A stretch of DNA of 12,929 nucleotides from Thermoleophilia bacterium (GCA_025928435.1 JAICJM010000111.1:1-12929); one strand, 5' to 3'; numbered from the stretch's first letter, positions 1 to 8,050 are shown. Notes: a model not told the origin generated them from the sequence alone. A program made the numbers and translations.

Positions 1-22
1 ACCTGGACGCGGGGAGTCCCGA

Positions 23-985
23 TTGCAGATCGGCGTGTTCAACGACGGGCTGGCGCACCTGCCGCGGGAGCGGGCGTTCGCCTGGTGCGCGGAGCGCGGC
101 GTCGGTCGCATCGAGATGGGCGTGGGCGGCTGGGCGCAGGCCGCGGGCCAGCTCGACCTGGCGGCGCTCCTGCGTGAGCCGGGCGCCCGTGACGAGCTGC
201 TCGGGGAGCTGCGCGAGCACGGCCTCGGGCTCTCGTGCGTGAACGCCGCCGGCAACCCGCTCCACCCCGATCCGACGGTCGGCGACCGGCACGCCGCCCT
301 CGTCCGCGGCGCGATCGAGCTCGCCCATCGGCTCGGGGTTGCGCGGGTCGTCACGATGAGCGGCTGCCCGGGGACCCGCGACGGCGGCCGCACGCCGGTG
401 TTCGCGCCGTGGGCGCTGTCGCCCGACGACGAGTCGCTCTGGGAGTGGCAGCTCGAGCACCGGCTGGGGCCGTTCTGGGCCGAGCTCTGCGCCTGGGCGG
501 CGGACGCGGCGCCCGGGGTCACGATCTGCCTCGAGCTGCACCCCGGGGCCTCCGCCTACTCGCCCGGCTCGTACCTGCGCCTGGCGGATCACGCCGGCCC
601 CAACCTGGGGGTGAACTTCGACCCGAGCCACTTCTGGTGGCAGGGCATCGACCCCTTCAGCGTGATCGAGGAGGTCGGCGACCGGATCGGGTTCGCGCAC
701 GGCAAGGACACGCTCATCCACGCCGACCGCGTCCGCCGCGACGGGGTGATCGACTTCCGCCACCCGGTCGATCCGGCGACGGCGAGCTGGCACTTTGCCG
801 CCGTCGGGACGGGCCACGACGTGGGCGTCTGGGCCGAGCTCCTGGGGGCGTTGCGTGCCGCCGGCTATGACGGCGACGTGTCGATCGAGCACGAGGATCC
901 GCGCATGGGGCCGGAGGAGGGGATCGAGGCGTCCCTCGGCGCGCTGCGCGCGGCCCTGGCCCATCCGGAAGTGCCGGTCGGGTGA
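23..985 (+). CDS. Sugar phosphate isomerase/epimerase (AP endonuclease 2 TIM-barrel fold), IolE/IolI-like
   Basis: A 320-residue protein of the xylose-isomerase-like TIM-barrel superfamily that includes inosose dehydratase IolE and inosose isomerase IolI. Metal-ligand candidates typical of the fold are visible: E171 (CLELHPG), D200 and H203 (NFDPSH), H226 (GFAHGKD) and E289 (SIEHED). The length is normal for the family (about 270-320). The chosen start is TTG at 23, preceded by GGGGAG at 11-16 with a 6-nt spacer, and the product opens MQIGVF as family members usually do. The frame stays open to the left edge, so an upstream start outside the window is possible. The gene overlaps the LacI gene by 4 bases (GTGA). 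Next to an IolD gene, a role in isomerising or dehydrating an inosose or related keto-cyclitol is the best inference. The exact reaction cannot be fixed from sequence. Confidence 0.85.
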   Translation: MQIGVFNDGLAHLPRERAFAWCAERGVGRIEMGVGGWAQAAGQLDLAALLREPGARDELLGELREHGLGLSCVNAAGNPLHPDPTVGDRHAALVRGAIELAHRLGVARVVTMSGCPGTRDGGRTPVFAPWALSPDDESLWEWQLEHRLGPFWAELCAWAADAAPGVTICLELHPGASAYSPGSYLRLADHAGPNLGVNFDPSHFWWQGIDPFSVIEEVGDRIGFAHGKDTLIHADRVRRDGVIDFRHPVDPATASWHFAAVGTGHDVGVWAELLGALRAAGYDGDVSIEHEDPRMGPEEGIEASLGALRAALAHPEVPVG

Positions 986-1929
986 CGGTCACGATGCACG
1001 ATGTCGCCCGCAGATCCGGAGTCTCGGTCGGAACGGTGTCGAACGTCCTGCACCGCACCGCCCCGGTCTCGGAGGAGACGCGGCGGCGGGTGCTCGAGGC
1101 GATCGACGAGCTCGGCTACCGCCAGAACGAGGTCGCGCGCTCGCTCAAGCGGCGGGCCACGAAGACCCTCGGTGTCGTCATCCCCGATGCGCTCAACCCC
1201 TTCCATGCGACCGTCGCCCTGCAGGTCGAGCGCCGCGCCCACCGCGACGGCTTCGCCGTACTCCTGGCCGAGACCGAGAACGACCCGACCACCGAGTCCG
1301 ACCAGGTGCGGGCGCTGGTCGGCCGCCGGGTCGACGGCGTGATCTTCCCGGCCGTGACCGCCGGATCGACCATCCCGAGCGAGTTGCTCGACCGCGGCAT
1401 CCCCGTGGTCGTCGTCTCGTTCGAGGCGGCCGATCCGCGCCTCGGCATCGTCCACGTCGACGAGTACGCGGCCATGGAGCAGGTGGTGGAGCACCTGGTC
1501 GGCCTCGGGCACGCCCGGATCGCGTTCGCGCACTCCGGCGCCCACGAGGAGTCGGTCGACAACCGGCCCGAGGCGCTGGCCGCCGCGCTGCGCCGGCGCG
1601 GGCTCGAGCCGGTGCCGGTCGAGGACCACCCGACCGCGGTCTGCTGCACGAACGACGTGATCGCGATGGCGCTGATGGACCGGCTGGAGCGCGACGGCAC
1701 CCCCGTGCCCGACGCGGTCTCGGTGGTCGGCTTCGACGACATCCCGCTTGCCGCCCATCGCCGCATCGACCTGACGACCGTGCGCCAGCCGGCCGAGGAG
1801 ATGGGCGGGATGGCGGCCGAGATGGTGCTCTCGGCCATCGCCGCGGGCGAGCATGCCGGCCGCCGCGTCCTCATGCCGGCCGAGCTCGTCGTGCGCGGCT
1901 CGACCGGCCCCGCCCGGAGGGAGGGCTGA
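982..1929 (+). CDS. LacI/GalR-family transcriptional regulator with shortened effector domain
   Basis: A 315-residue LacI-family repressor. Residues 5-26 form the N-terminal helix-turn-helix, with the recognition segment SVGTVSNVL, and residues 49-58 (NEVARSLKRR) form the hinge helix. A periplasmic-binding-type core follows: LGVVIPDALNPF near 63-74, VDGVIFP near 118-123, TNDVIA at 223-228 and VSVVGFDDIPLA at 247-257. Family members usually have 330-345 residues. Here the stretch between GLEPVPVED and HPTAV, which normally holds a segment like GDF..ESGY...L, appears absent, a loss of about 20 residues that keeps the frame. The start is GTG at 982, overlapping the isomerase stop; ATG at 994 is an alternative. 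It sits inside the operon with no promoter of its own, so it probably regulates the operon that encodes it. No operator is identifiable in the window. Confidence 0.93.
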   Translation: MTVTMHDVARRSGVSVGTVSNVLHRTAPVSEETRRRVLEAIDELGYRQNEVARSLKRRATKTLGVVIPDALNPFHATVALQVERRAHRDGFAVLLAETENDPTTESDQVRALVGRRVDGVIFPAVTAGSTIPSELLDRGIPVVVVSFEAADPRLGIVHVDEYAAMEQVVEHLVGLGHARIAFAHSGAHEESVDNRPEALAAALRRRGLEPVPVEDHPTAVCCTNDVIAMALMDRLERDGTPVPDAVSVVGFDDIPLAAHRRIDLTTVRQPAEEMGGMAAEMVLSAIAAGEHAGRRVLMPAELVVRGSTGPARREG

Positions 1930-3077
1930 TGGACGTCCGCTACCAGGGGGTCTCGAAGAGCTTCGGCGGGGTCGACGCGCTGATCGAGCTCGACCTCGAC
2001 ATCCCCGACGGCACCTTCCTCGCGCTGCTCGGGCCGTCGGGCTGTGGCAAGACGACCGCGCTGCGGATCCTGGCCGGCCTGGAGGAGCCGACCGCCGGCA
2101 GCGTGTACCTCGGCGACCGCGACGTGACCCGCCTGCAGCCCAAGGATCGCGATGTCGCGATGGTGTTCCAGAGCTACGCGCTGTACCCCCACAAGAGCGT
2201 CGCCGACAACATCGGCTACCCGCTGCGGGTGCGCAAGGTGCCGAAGCCGGAGCGGGCCGAACGGGTCGCCACCGTGGCGCGCATGCTCTCGATCGAGGGG
2301 CTGCTCGAGCGGATGCCGCGGGCGCTCTCCGGCGGCCAGCGCCAGCGGGTGGCGCTCGCCCGGGCGATCGTCCGCGAGCCGCGCGTGTTTCTCATGGACG
2401 AGCCGCTCTCCAACCTCGACGCGCAGCTGCGCCTGCAGATGCGGATCGAGATCAAGCGCCTCCAGAAGCAGCTCGGCGTCACCACCCTCTACGTCACCCA
2501 CGACCAGGTCGAGGCGATGACGATGGCCGACATGGTCGCCGTCATGCAGGACGGCCGCCTGCAGCAGCTCGCCACCCCGGCCGACCTGTACGCCCGTCCG
2601 GCCAACCTGTTCGTCGCCCGTTTCTGCGGCTCGCCGCCGATGAACGTGCTCGACGGCGAGGTCTCCGGCGCGGCCTTCACCCACCCACACGGCACGCTGG
2701 CGCTGACGGACGCCCCCGTCCGCGGGCCGGTCAAGCTCGGGTTCCGGCCCGAGCACGCCGCCATCGTCGCGCCCGACGCACCCGGCGCCCTGCGCGGCGA
2801 GGTGTACGTCGTGGAGCCGCTCGGCAACGAGACGCTGATCACGGTGGCGCTCGGCGACGCGCTCGTCAACATGCGCGCCGCAGCCGGCGTGGAGCCGGCG
2901 ATCGGCACGCCGGTCGGGCTCCTGCCCGACCGCGCCCGTCTGCACCTCTTCGACGCCGACACCGGCGCCGCGATCGGCGCGGCGCCCGCCCCCAAGGAGG
3001 AGCCCGAACCGACCCCAGCGACGCAGTCCACGCCCCCGTCCGACCCTGCCTTCGAAGGAGGAGCGTTGCATGAGTGA
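1929..3077 (+). CDS. ABC transporter ATP-binding protein, MsmK/UgpC/MalK type
   Basis: A 382-residue nucleotide-binding subunit of a carbohydrate ABC importer, acting on the inner face of the membrane with the two permeases downstream. Walker A is GPSGCGKTT at 35-43, the Q-loop Gln is Q81, the signature LSGGQ is at 133-137, Walker B VFLMDEP is at 153-159, the D-loop SNLD is at 161-164 and the H-loop is H191. A TOBE/OB-type C-terminal domain follows, with GFRPEH at 271-276. From about residue 350 there is a Pro/Glu-rich tail not usual for the family. ATG at 1929 overlaps the LacI stop by one base (TGATG) and is preceded by GGAGG at 1916-1920. The end overlaps the binding-protein gene by 8 bases, and the tail codons contain that gene's Shine-Dalgarno. 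MsmK-type ATPases can serve several importers. Confidence 0.96.
   Translation: MDVRYQGVSKSFGGVDALIELDLDIPDGTFLALLGPSGCGKTTALRILAGLEEPTAGSVYLGDRDVTRLQPKDRDVAMVFQSYALYPHKSVADNIGYPLRVRKVPKPERAERVATVARMLSIEGLLERMPRALSGGQRQRVALARAIVREPRVFLMDEPLSNLDAQLRLQMRIEIKRLQKQLGVTTLYVTHDQVEAMTMADMVAVMQDGRLQQLATPADLYARPANLFVARFCGSPPMNVLDGEVSGAAFTHPHGTLALTDAPVRGPVKLGFRPEHAAIVAPDAPGALRGEVYVVEPLGNETLITVALGDALVNMRAAAGVEPAIGTPVGLLPDRARLHLFDADTGAAIGAAPAPKEEPEPTPATQSTPPSDPAFEGGALHE
3055..3062 (+). promoter_or_regulatory. Strong Shine-Dalgarno for the solute-binding protein gene
   Basis: AAGGAGGA lies 7 nt before ATG 3070 and fixes that start. It lies inside the last codons of the ATPase gene. The same octamer occurs 61 bases upstream at 2994-3001, also in the ATPase tail. 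It is the best match to the anti-SD sequence among the operon junctions. This fits the high molar amount of binding protein usually needed by ABC importers. Confidence 0.85.
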
Positions 3078-4452
3078 CACCACAAGCAGTGAGCGCGGCT
3101 CGCGCTCGTACACCCGCGGCCAGATCGTCAAGGGCGCGCTCGGCACGGGGGCCGTCCTCGGCGGGCTCGGCCCGCTGGCCGCCGCCTGCGGAGGCGGCGG
3201 CGGATCGTCCGGCGGCAGCTCGGGCGGCAAGGCCGGCGGCTCGATCACGATCGGCACCTTCTCCGATCCGGCGATGGTGCCGTTCCAGCAGGTCTTCCTG
3301 CCGAAGTTCACCGCCGAGACCGGCATCAAGGTCCACTACCAGCAGACCAACTACAACGCCTGGTACCAGAACTCGAAGACCGACGGCCTCCAGAAGACCG
3401 GCGCCTACGACATCTACGTGATGGACGACAACTGGGTGCCGGAGTTCGCGGCCGGCGGGATCATCCAGAGCATGGACAAGCTCGGGCTGAAGGTGAACCC
3501 GGACATCCTCGCCAAGGGCCTCGACCAGGGCTACTGGCCACCCAAGTCCGGCCCTCGCCTGAAGGCGTTCGCGAACGACACGCCCCAGCTCTACTCGCTC
3601 GTGATCATCGACGACGTCGAGATCCTGTACTACCGCGGCGACCTGTTCGCGTCGGCCCCGAAGACGTGGGACGACATCGCCGCCACCGCCAAGGCCAAGA
3701 CGAACCCGCCGTCGATGTACGGCTGGACGGCCCGCGGCGTCGCCGGCAACCCCATCGTGCAGACCTACCTGCCGCTGCTCAACTCCTACGGCGGCAACTT
3801 CGTGAACGACGACTGGTCGCCCGGGTTCGCCGGGGCGGAGGGCGTCGGCGCGCTCGAGCGGCTGTTCTCGTTCATCCCGTACATGCCGTCCGGCGTGGCC
3901 GCGTTCGACACGAGCCAGGAGACGGCGGTCATGCTCGAGGGCCACTGCACGGCCATGACCGAGTACACCGGCACGGCCCACGTCGTCGACGACCCGACGC
4001 AGTCGAAGGTACCGCACAAGATTGACTTTGCGGCCACCCCGTCGCAGGAGCGCAGCGGGCCGGCGATCGGCACGTTCATCTGCGGCATCGCGTCGGGCGC
4101 GCCCAACACGGAGGGCGCCGTCAGGTTCCTCGAGTGGTTCACGTCGAGCAAGGTGCAGAAGGAGTTCGCGGGCACCGGCAGCGCGGCCGTGACCGGATCG
4201 GCGCTGCGCGACCCGGCGCTGTCGAAGAAGTACCGCTGGCTGCCGGCGATCGCCGACGCGGTCGACAACTCCATCCCCAAGCCGCGCACGCCGGACGAGC
4301 CCAAGATGGAGGACCTGCTCGGCACGGCCCTGAACCAGGCGCTGGTGCAGGCGATCTCGCAGAAGTCCAACTACTCGCAGATCGCGCAGTCGCACCTGAC
4401 CACGGCGGCGAACCAGATCACCGCCTATCTCAAGCAGCAGGGCACCTACTAG
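3070..4452 (+). CDS. Extracellular solute-binding lipoprotein, family 1 (carbohydrate ABC importer)
   Basis: A 460-residue substrate-binding protein for the importer encoded around it. The N-terminus has a short charged region, a hydrophobic stretch (about 20-37) and a lipobox-like LAAAC with the lipidated Cys at residue 40. A Gly/Ser-rich linker follows (41-57), and the mature domain starts near GSITIGTFSDP. The segment SYTRGQIVKGAL resembles a Tat motif in which the second Arg is Gly. The mature part has the feel of family-1 carbohydrate-binding proteins: GAYDIYVMDDNWVPEFA near 111-127, VIIDDVEILYYRGDLF near 178-193, and a C-terminal SSKVQKEFA. The aromatic and acidic residues fit a polyhydroxylated ligand, but specificity cannot be read. 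The start is ATG 3070, supported by the SD at 3055-3062. It overlaps the ATPase gene by 8 bases, and the next gene begins 3 bases after its stop. Confidence 0.94.
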   Translation: MSDTTSSERGSRSYTRGQIVKGALGTGAVLGGLGPLAAACGGGGGSSGGSSGGKAGGSITIGTFSDPAMVPFQQVFLPKFTAETGIKVHYQQTNYNAWYQNSKTDGLQKTGAYDIYVMDDNWVPEFAAGGIIQSMDKLGLKVNPDILAKGLDQGYWPPKSGPRLKAFANDTPQLYSLVIIDDVEILYYRGDLFASAPKTWDDIAATAKAKTNPPSMYGWTARGVAGNPIVQTYLPLLNSYGGNFVNDDWSPGFAGAEGVGALERLFSFIPYMPSGVAAFDTSQETAVMLEGHCTAMTEYTGTAHVVDDPTQSKVPHKIDFAATPSQERSGPAIGTFICGIASGAPNTEGAVRFLEWFTSSKVQKEFAGTGSAAVTGSALRDPALSKKYRWLPAIADAVDNSIPKPRTPDEPKMEDLLGTALNQALVQAISQKSNYSQIAQSHLTTAANQITAYLKQQGTY

Positions 4453-4455
4453 CGG

Positions 4456-5358
4456 ATGGCCGAGGCGGCGGCACCGGCGAAGGTGGGAGCGGGCTGGCGA
4501 GGACGATTCCTCGCCAGCCCCTACCTCCTGCTCGTGCCCGCGGCCGTCGCCCTCGCGGGCGTGTCGCTCTACCCGCTCTTCTACGGCATCCGTGCCAGCT
4601 TCACCCACTACCTCTACGGCCGCGACTTCGGGCGCAACGGCCTCACGAACTACCGCAACGTCTGGCACGACGAGTTCTTCCGCCAGGCGATGGAGACGAC
4701 GGCCAAGTACGTCGTCTGCACCGTCACCATCGAGACGCTGCTCGGCCTCGGATTGGCGCTCCTGGTCTCGCGCGAGATCCGCTTCTCGAGCCAGATCCGG
4801 GTCGGGCTGATCCTGCCGATGACGATCGCGCCCGTCGTCGTCGGCGTCATGTGGCGCCTGCTCTACGACTCGGGGGTCGGCGTCACCGATCCGCTGTTCC
4901 AGCTCTTCGGCGCCAGTCCGCCCGACGTGCTCGCCCACAACACGAGCGCGTTCGTCAGCGTCGTGATCGTGGACGTGTGGGAGTGGACGCCGCTGATCTT
5001 CCTGATCGTCCTGGCCGGGCTCCAGTCGATGCCGCAGGAGCCGCTCGAGGCAGCCCGCGTGGACGGGGCGGGGCGCGTGCGTCTCTTCCTCGACCACACG
5101 CTGCCGATGCTCATGCCCGTCCTGCTCGTCGCGATCACCCTGCGCGTCATCGACGCCATCGGGACGTTCGACCAGATCTACGTGCTCACCCAGGGCGGCC
5201 CCGGGACGGCGACCCGGCTGATCTCGATCTACGCCTACAACACCGCGTTCCTCTTCACCCAGTACGGCCAGGCGGCGGCGATGCTGATCATGCTGCTCGT
5301 GATGGTGATGCTGCTGATGATCGTCGCCGTCCGGCTGATGCGGAGGGCGGCCCGGTGA
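4456..5358 (+). CDS. Carbohydrate ABC transporter permease, MalF/UgpA-like
   Basis: A 300-residue membrane protein of the binding-protein-dependent transport family with about six hydrophobic segments, roughly at 21-47, 84-106, 115-137, 165-190, 218-242 and 272-295. The EAA loop that contacts the ATPase is EPLEAARVDGAGRVRLF (195-211), followed by HTLPMLMPVL, and TQGGPGTAT at 245-253 is typical of MalF/UgpA partners. ATG 4456 begins 3 bases after the binding-protein stop and has no recognisable Shine-Dalgarno. A perfect 13-bp hairpin covers codons 12-22. Together these suggest coupled and lower translation than the binding protein. It overlaps the second permease gene by 4 bases. It forms a heterodimeric channel with that protein. 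Confidence 0.95.
   Translation: MAEAAAPAKVGAGWRGRFLASPYLLLVPAAVALAGVSLYPLFYGIRASFTHYLYGRDFGRNGLTNYRNVWHDEFFRQAMETTAKYVVCTVTIETLLGLGLALLVSREIRFSSQIRVGLILPMTIAPVVVGVMWRLLYDSGVGVTDPLFQLFGASPPDVLAHNTSAFVSVVIVDVWEWTPLIFLIVLAGLQSMPQEPLEAARVDGAGRVRLFLDHTLPMLMPVLLVAITLRVIDAIGTFDQIYVLTQGGPGTATRLISIYAYNTAFLFTQYGQAAAMLIMLLVMVMLLMIVAVRLMRRAAR
4491..4520 (+). other. Perfect 13-bp stem-loop at the 5' end of the first permease gene
   Basis: The left arm GGGCTGGCGAGGA (4491-4503) is exactly complementary to TCCTCGCCAGCCC (4508-4520), with loop CGAT. It starts 39 nt after the binding-protein stop and lies inside codons 12-22 of the permease gene. There is no U-run after it, so it is not a standard intrinsic terminator. 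In other carbohydrate importers, hairpins between the binding-protein and permease cistrons protect the upstream mRNA from 3' exonucleases and help set the expression ratio. A similar role is inferred here, with the structure placed inside coding sequence. Confidence 0.6.
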
Positions 5359-6182
5359 GCGCCCGCCTGCCCCGGATCGCGCTCTACACGAGCATCGCGC
5401 TCATCCTCGCCGTGGCCGTCTTCCCGTTCTGGTGGATGCTGGACACGTCGCTGAAGCAGCCGGTGGACATCTTCGGCGGGGTCACGCTCTACCCGCACCA
5501 CCCGACGACGAACAACTACTCGCGGCTGTTCGACGTGTACCACTTCGGCTCGTACCTCGAGAACAGCCTGATCATCGTGGCCGTGTCCGTGGCGCTCAGC
5601 CTCACGATCGGCACCCTGGCGGCCTACGCGCTCGCGCGGTTTCGGCTGCGCTTCGGCCTGAACCAGTCGGCGCTCGTCGTGGCGCTGCTCGTGCGCATGA
5701 TTCCGGGCATCCTGCTCGTCATCCCGCTCTACATCACCCTCGCCAAGTGGGGCCTCCTGAACACGCGCCTCGGCCTGATCCTGATCTACACCGGCCTGAA
5801 CACGAGCTTCGTGATCTGGATGATGCAGAGCTTCCTGGCCGAGATCCCGCGCGACATCGAGGAGGCGGCGATGGTCGACGGCGACTCCCGGCTGACCGCG
5901 CTCTGGCGGGTGGTGATCCCGTTGGCCGCGCCCGGTCTGGCCGCGACCGCGATCTTCAGCGTCATCACGACCTACAACGACTTCCTGATTGCGCTCTCGC
6001 TGACGTCGACGACCAAGGCGCAGACGGTTCCGGTGGGTGTGTCGACGCTGATCGGCAAGATCCAGATCGAGTACGGTCCGATGGCGGCCGCCGGGGTGAT
6101 CGGGGCGCTTCCGATCGTGATCTTCGCCCTCGTGGTGCAGCGCCACTTCGTCCGCGGCCTGACGCTCGGGGCGGTCAAGTGA
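5355..6182 (+). CDS. Carbohydrate ABC transporter permease, MalG/UgpE-like
   Basis: A 275-residue membrane protein, the second half of the importer channel. The N-terminal membrane segment (about 9-28) ends in PFWWMLDTSLK, typical of MalG-type permeases. Further hydrophobic segments lie near 72-94, 104-129, 138-160, 190-212 and 241-261. The EAA loop reads IPRDIEEAAMVDGDSRLTAL (164-183) and leads into WRVVIPLAAPG. The start is GTG at 5355, overlapping the previous stop by 4 bases (GTGA), with GGAGG at 5342-5346 eight nt upstream. The longer open frame reaching back into the previous gene has no permease character and was not used. It overlaps the IolD gene by 4 bases, tying transport to catabolism. 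Confidence 0.95.
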   Translation: MSARLPRIALYTSIALILAVAVFPFWWMLDTSLKQPVDIFGGVTLYPHHPTTNNYSRLFDVYHFGSYLENSLIIVAVSVALSLTIGTLAAYALARFRLRFGLNQSALVVALLVRMIPGILLVIPLYITLAKWGLLNTRLGLILIYTGLNTSFVIWMMQSFLAEIPRDIEEAAMVDGDSRLTALWRVVIPLAAPGLAATAIFSVITTYNDFLIALSLTSTTKAQTVPVGVSTLIGKIQIEYGPMAAAGVIGALPIVIFALVVQRHFVRGLTLGAVK

Positions 6183-8050
6183 GCACGGTGCGGATGACGA
6201 CGGCGCAGGCGCTCGTCGCGTTTCTGGCCGAGCAGCAGGTCGAGCGCGACGGCGAGCGGGCGCCGCTCCTGGCCGGCGTGCTCGGGATCTTCGGCCACGG
6301 CAACGTGGCCGGCGTGGGCCAGGCGCTGCAGCAGCACGGCGGCCTGCGCTACGTGCTGCCCCGCAACGAGCAGGCGATGGTGCACACGGCGGTCGCCTAC
6401 GCGCGCCACCGCAACCGGCTGCAGACCTGGGCGTGCACGTCGTCGATCGGCCCCGGCGCGACCAACATGGTCACCGGCGCGGCGCTCGCGACGATCAACC
6501 GCCTGCCCGTGCTGCTCCTGCCCGGCGACGTGTTCGCGTCGCGGCGGGTGAACCCGGCCCTGCAGCAGCTCGAGCTCCCGGGCGCGCCGGACGCGTCGGT
6601 GAACGACGCCTTCCGCCCGGTCAGCCGCTTCTTCGACCGCATCAACCGCCCCGACCAGCTCGGCCCGTCGCTGCTCGAGGCGGTGCGCGTCCTCACCGAC
6701 CAGGCCGAGACGGGCGCTGTCACGCTGGCGCTGCCCCAGGACGTGCAGGCCGAGGCCCACGACTATCCGTCCGGGCTGTTCGAGCCCCGGGTGTGGCGCA
6801 TCTCGCGGCCGGCCCCCGATCCGGCCGCGGTCGCGGAGCTGGCCGCGCTCGTCCGCGCCGCCCGCCGGCCGCTGATCGTCGCGGGCGGCGGGGTTGTCTA
6901 CGCCGACGCGACGGCGGCCCTGCGCGCGCTCGTCGACGCCGCCGGGATTCCGGTCGCCGAGACCCAGGCGGGCAAGGGCGCGATGCCCTACGACCACCCG
7001 TCCGCGCTCGGCGCGCTCGGCGCCACCGGTACCCGGGCGGCCAACCTCGTCGCCCGCGACGCCGACCTCGTCATCGCGGTCGGCACCCGTCTGGGCGACT
7101 TCACCACCGCGTCGCGCACCGCCTTCCAGGAGCCCGGCCTGCGTCTCGCCTGCCTGAACGTCGCCGCGTTCGACGCCCACAAGCTGGGCGGGCTCGCGCT
7201 CGTCGGCGACGCCCGCGCGGGGCTCGAGGCGCTGGCGGGGGCGCTTGCCGGCCACCGCGTCGAGGCCGCCCACGCCGAGCTGGCCGCGCGCCTGAACCGG
7301 GAGTGGGACGCCGAGGTGGGGCGGCTCTACGCCGGCGAGGACGGCCCGCCGACGCAGGCCCAGGTGATCGGCGCCGTGAACGACACGGCCGAGCCGCGCG
7401 ACGTCGTCGTCTGTGCGGCGGGCAGCATGCCCGGCGACCTCCACAAGCTCTGGCGCACGCGCGACCCCAAGGGCTACCACGTCGAGTACGGCTACTCGTG
7501 CATGGGCTACGAGGTGGCGGGCGGGCTGGGCGTGAAGATGGCCGATCCCGGCCGCGAGGTGCTCGTCATGGTCGGCGACGGGTCGTGGCTGATGATGTCG
7601 GCGGAGATCGCGACGTCGATCCAGGAGGGCGCGCGGCTGACGGTCGTCCTCGTCGACAACCACGGCTTTGGCTCGATCGGCGGCCTCTCGCGGTCGCTCG
7701 GGTCGGAGGGCTTCGGCACCGCCTACCGTCGCCGGAGCGGCAACGGGCAGCTCTCCGGCGCGCCGCTCGAGCTCGATCTGGCCGCGAACGCGCGCAGCCT
7801 GGGCGCCCACGGAGTGCGGGTCGAGACGATCGCGGAGCTTCGGCGCGCGCTCGCCGAGGCGCGCGGTGCCGACCGCACCACGGTCATCGTCGTCGAATGC
7901 GACCCGGGCCGCGGCGTCGGCTCGTACGAGTCGTGGTGGGACGTCCCGGTGGCCGAGGTCTCCACCATGCCGGCGGTCGCCCGGGCGCGGGCCGACTACG
8001 AGCGCGAGCGGGCCCGCGAGCGCCCCTTCCCCGGCGGCGCCCGTGGCTGA
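6179..8050 (+). CDS. iolD: 3D-(3,5/4)-trihydroxycyclohexane-1,2-dione acylhydrolase (IolD-type, TPP-dependent)
   Basis: A 623-residue thiamine-diphosphate enzyme closely resembling IolD, which opens the cyclitol ring of trihydroxycyclohexanedione to give 5-deoxyglucuronate in inositol catabolism. IolD hallmarks are GHGNVAGVGQAL at 39-50, RNEQAMVH around the catalytic Glu E64, SIGPGATN (89-96), AETQAGKG (260-267), VEYGYSCMGYE (435-445), the TPP/Mg motif GDGSWLMM (466-473) with DN at 493-494, and SYESWWDVPVAEVS (582-595). The domain order is the usual PYR, central Rossmann-like and PP domains. The length is close to characterised IolD proteins (about 640). GTG 6179 overlaps the permease stop by 4 bases and places MTTAQALVAFL at the N-terminus as in other family members. 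It overlaps the oxidoreductase gene by 8 bases. Family assignment is secure; the in vivo substrate could be a related cyclitol. Confidence 0.92.
   Translation: MSTVRMTTAQALVAFLAEQQVERDGERAPLLAGVLGIFGHGNVAGVGQALQQHGGLRYVLPRNEQAMVHTAVAYARHRNRLQTWACTSSIGPGATNMVTGAALATINRLPVLLLPGDVFASRRVNPALQQLELPGAPDASVNDAFRPVSRFFDRINRPDQLGPSLLEAVRVLTDQAETGAVTLALPQDVQAEAHDYPSGLFEPRVWRISRPAPDPAAVAELAALVRAARRPLIVAGGGVVYADATAALRALVDAAGIPVAETQAGKGAMPYDHPSALGALGATGTRAANLVARDADLVIAVGTRLGDFTTASRTAFQEPGLRLACLNVAAFDAHKLGGLALVGDARAGLEALAGALAGHRVEAAHAELAARLNREWDAEVGRLYAGEDGPPTQAQVIGAVNDTAEPRDVVVCAAGSMPGDLHKLWRTRDPKGYHVEYGYSCMGYEVAGGLGVKMADPGREVLVMVGDGSWLMMSAEIATSIQEGARLTVVLVDNHGFGSIGGLSRSLGSEGFGTAYRRRSGNGQLSGAPLELDLAANARSLGAHGVRVETIAELRRALAEARGADRTTVIVVECDPGRGVGSYESWWDVPVAEVSTMPAVARARADYERERARERPFPGGARG

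Noticed and set aside
235..870. Long Arg/Pro-rich open frames overlapping the isomerase and, similarly, most other genes on both strands
   Set aside because: They are alternative-frame readings of GC-rich genes, with low-complexity Arg/Pro/Ala composition and no motifs; the overlapped genes are clear family members.
982..992. GTGACGGTCAC palindrome at the LacI start codon as an operator
   Set aside because: The arms are only 5 bp, it lies in coding sequence at a start/stop overlap, and such short dyads are expected by chance.
4134..5354. Extension of the second permease frame upstream of 5355
   Set aside because: The upstream part has no membrane-protein character, overlaps the binding-protein and first permease genes, and the GTG at 5355 with its SD gives a normal-length MalG-type protein.
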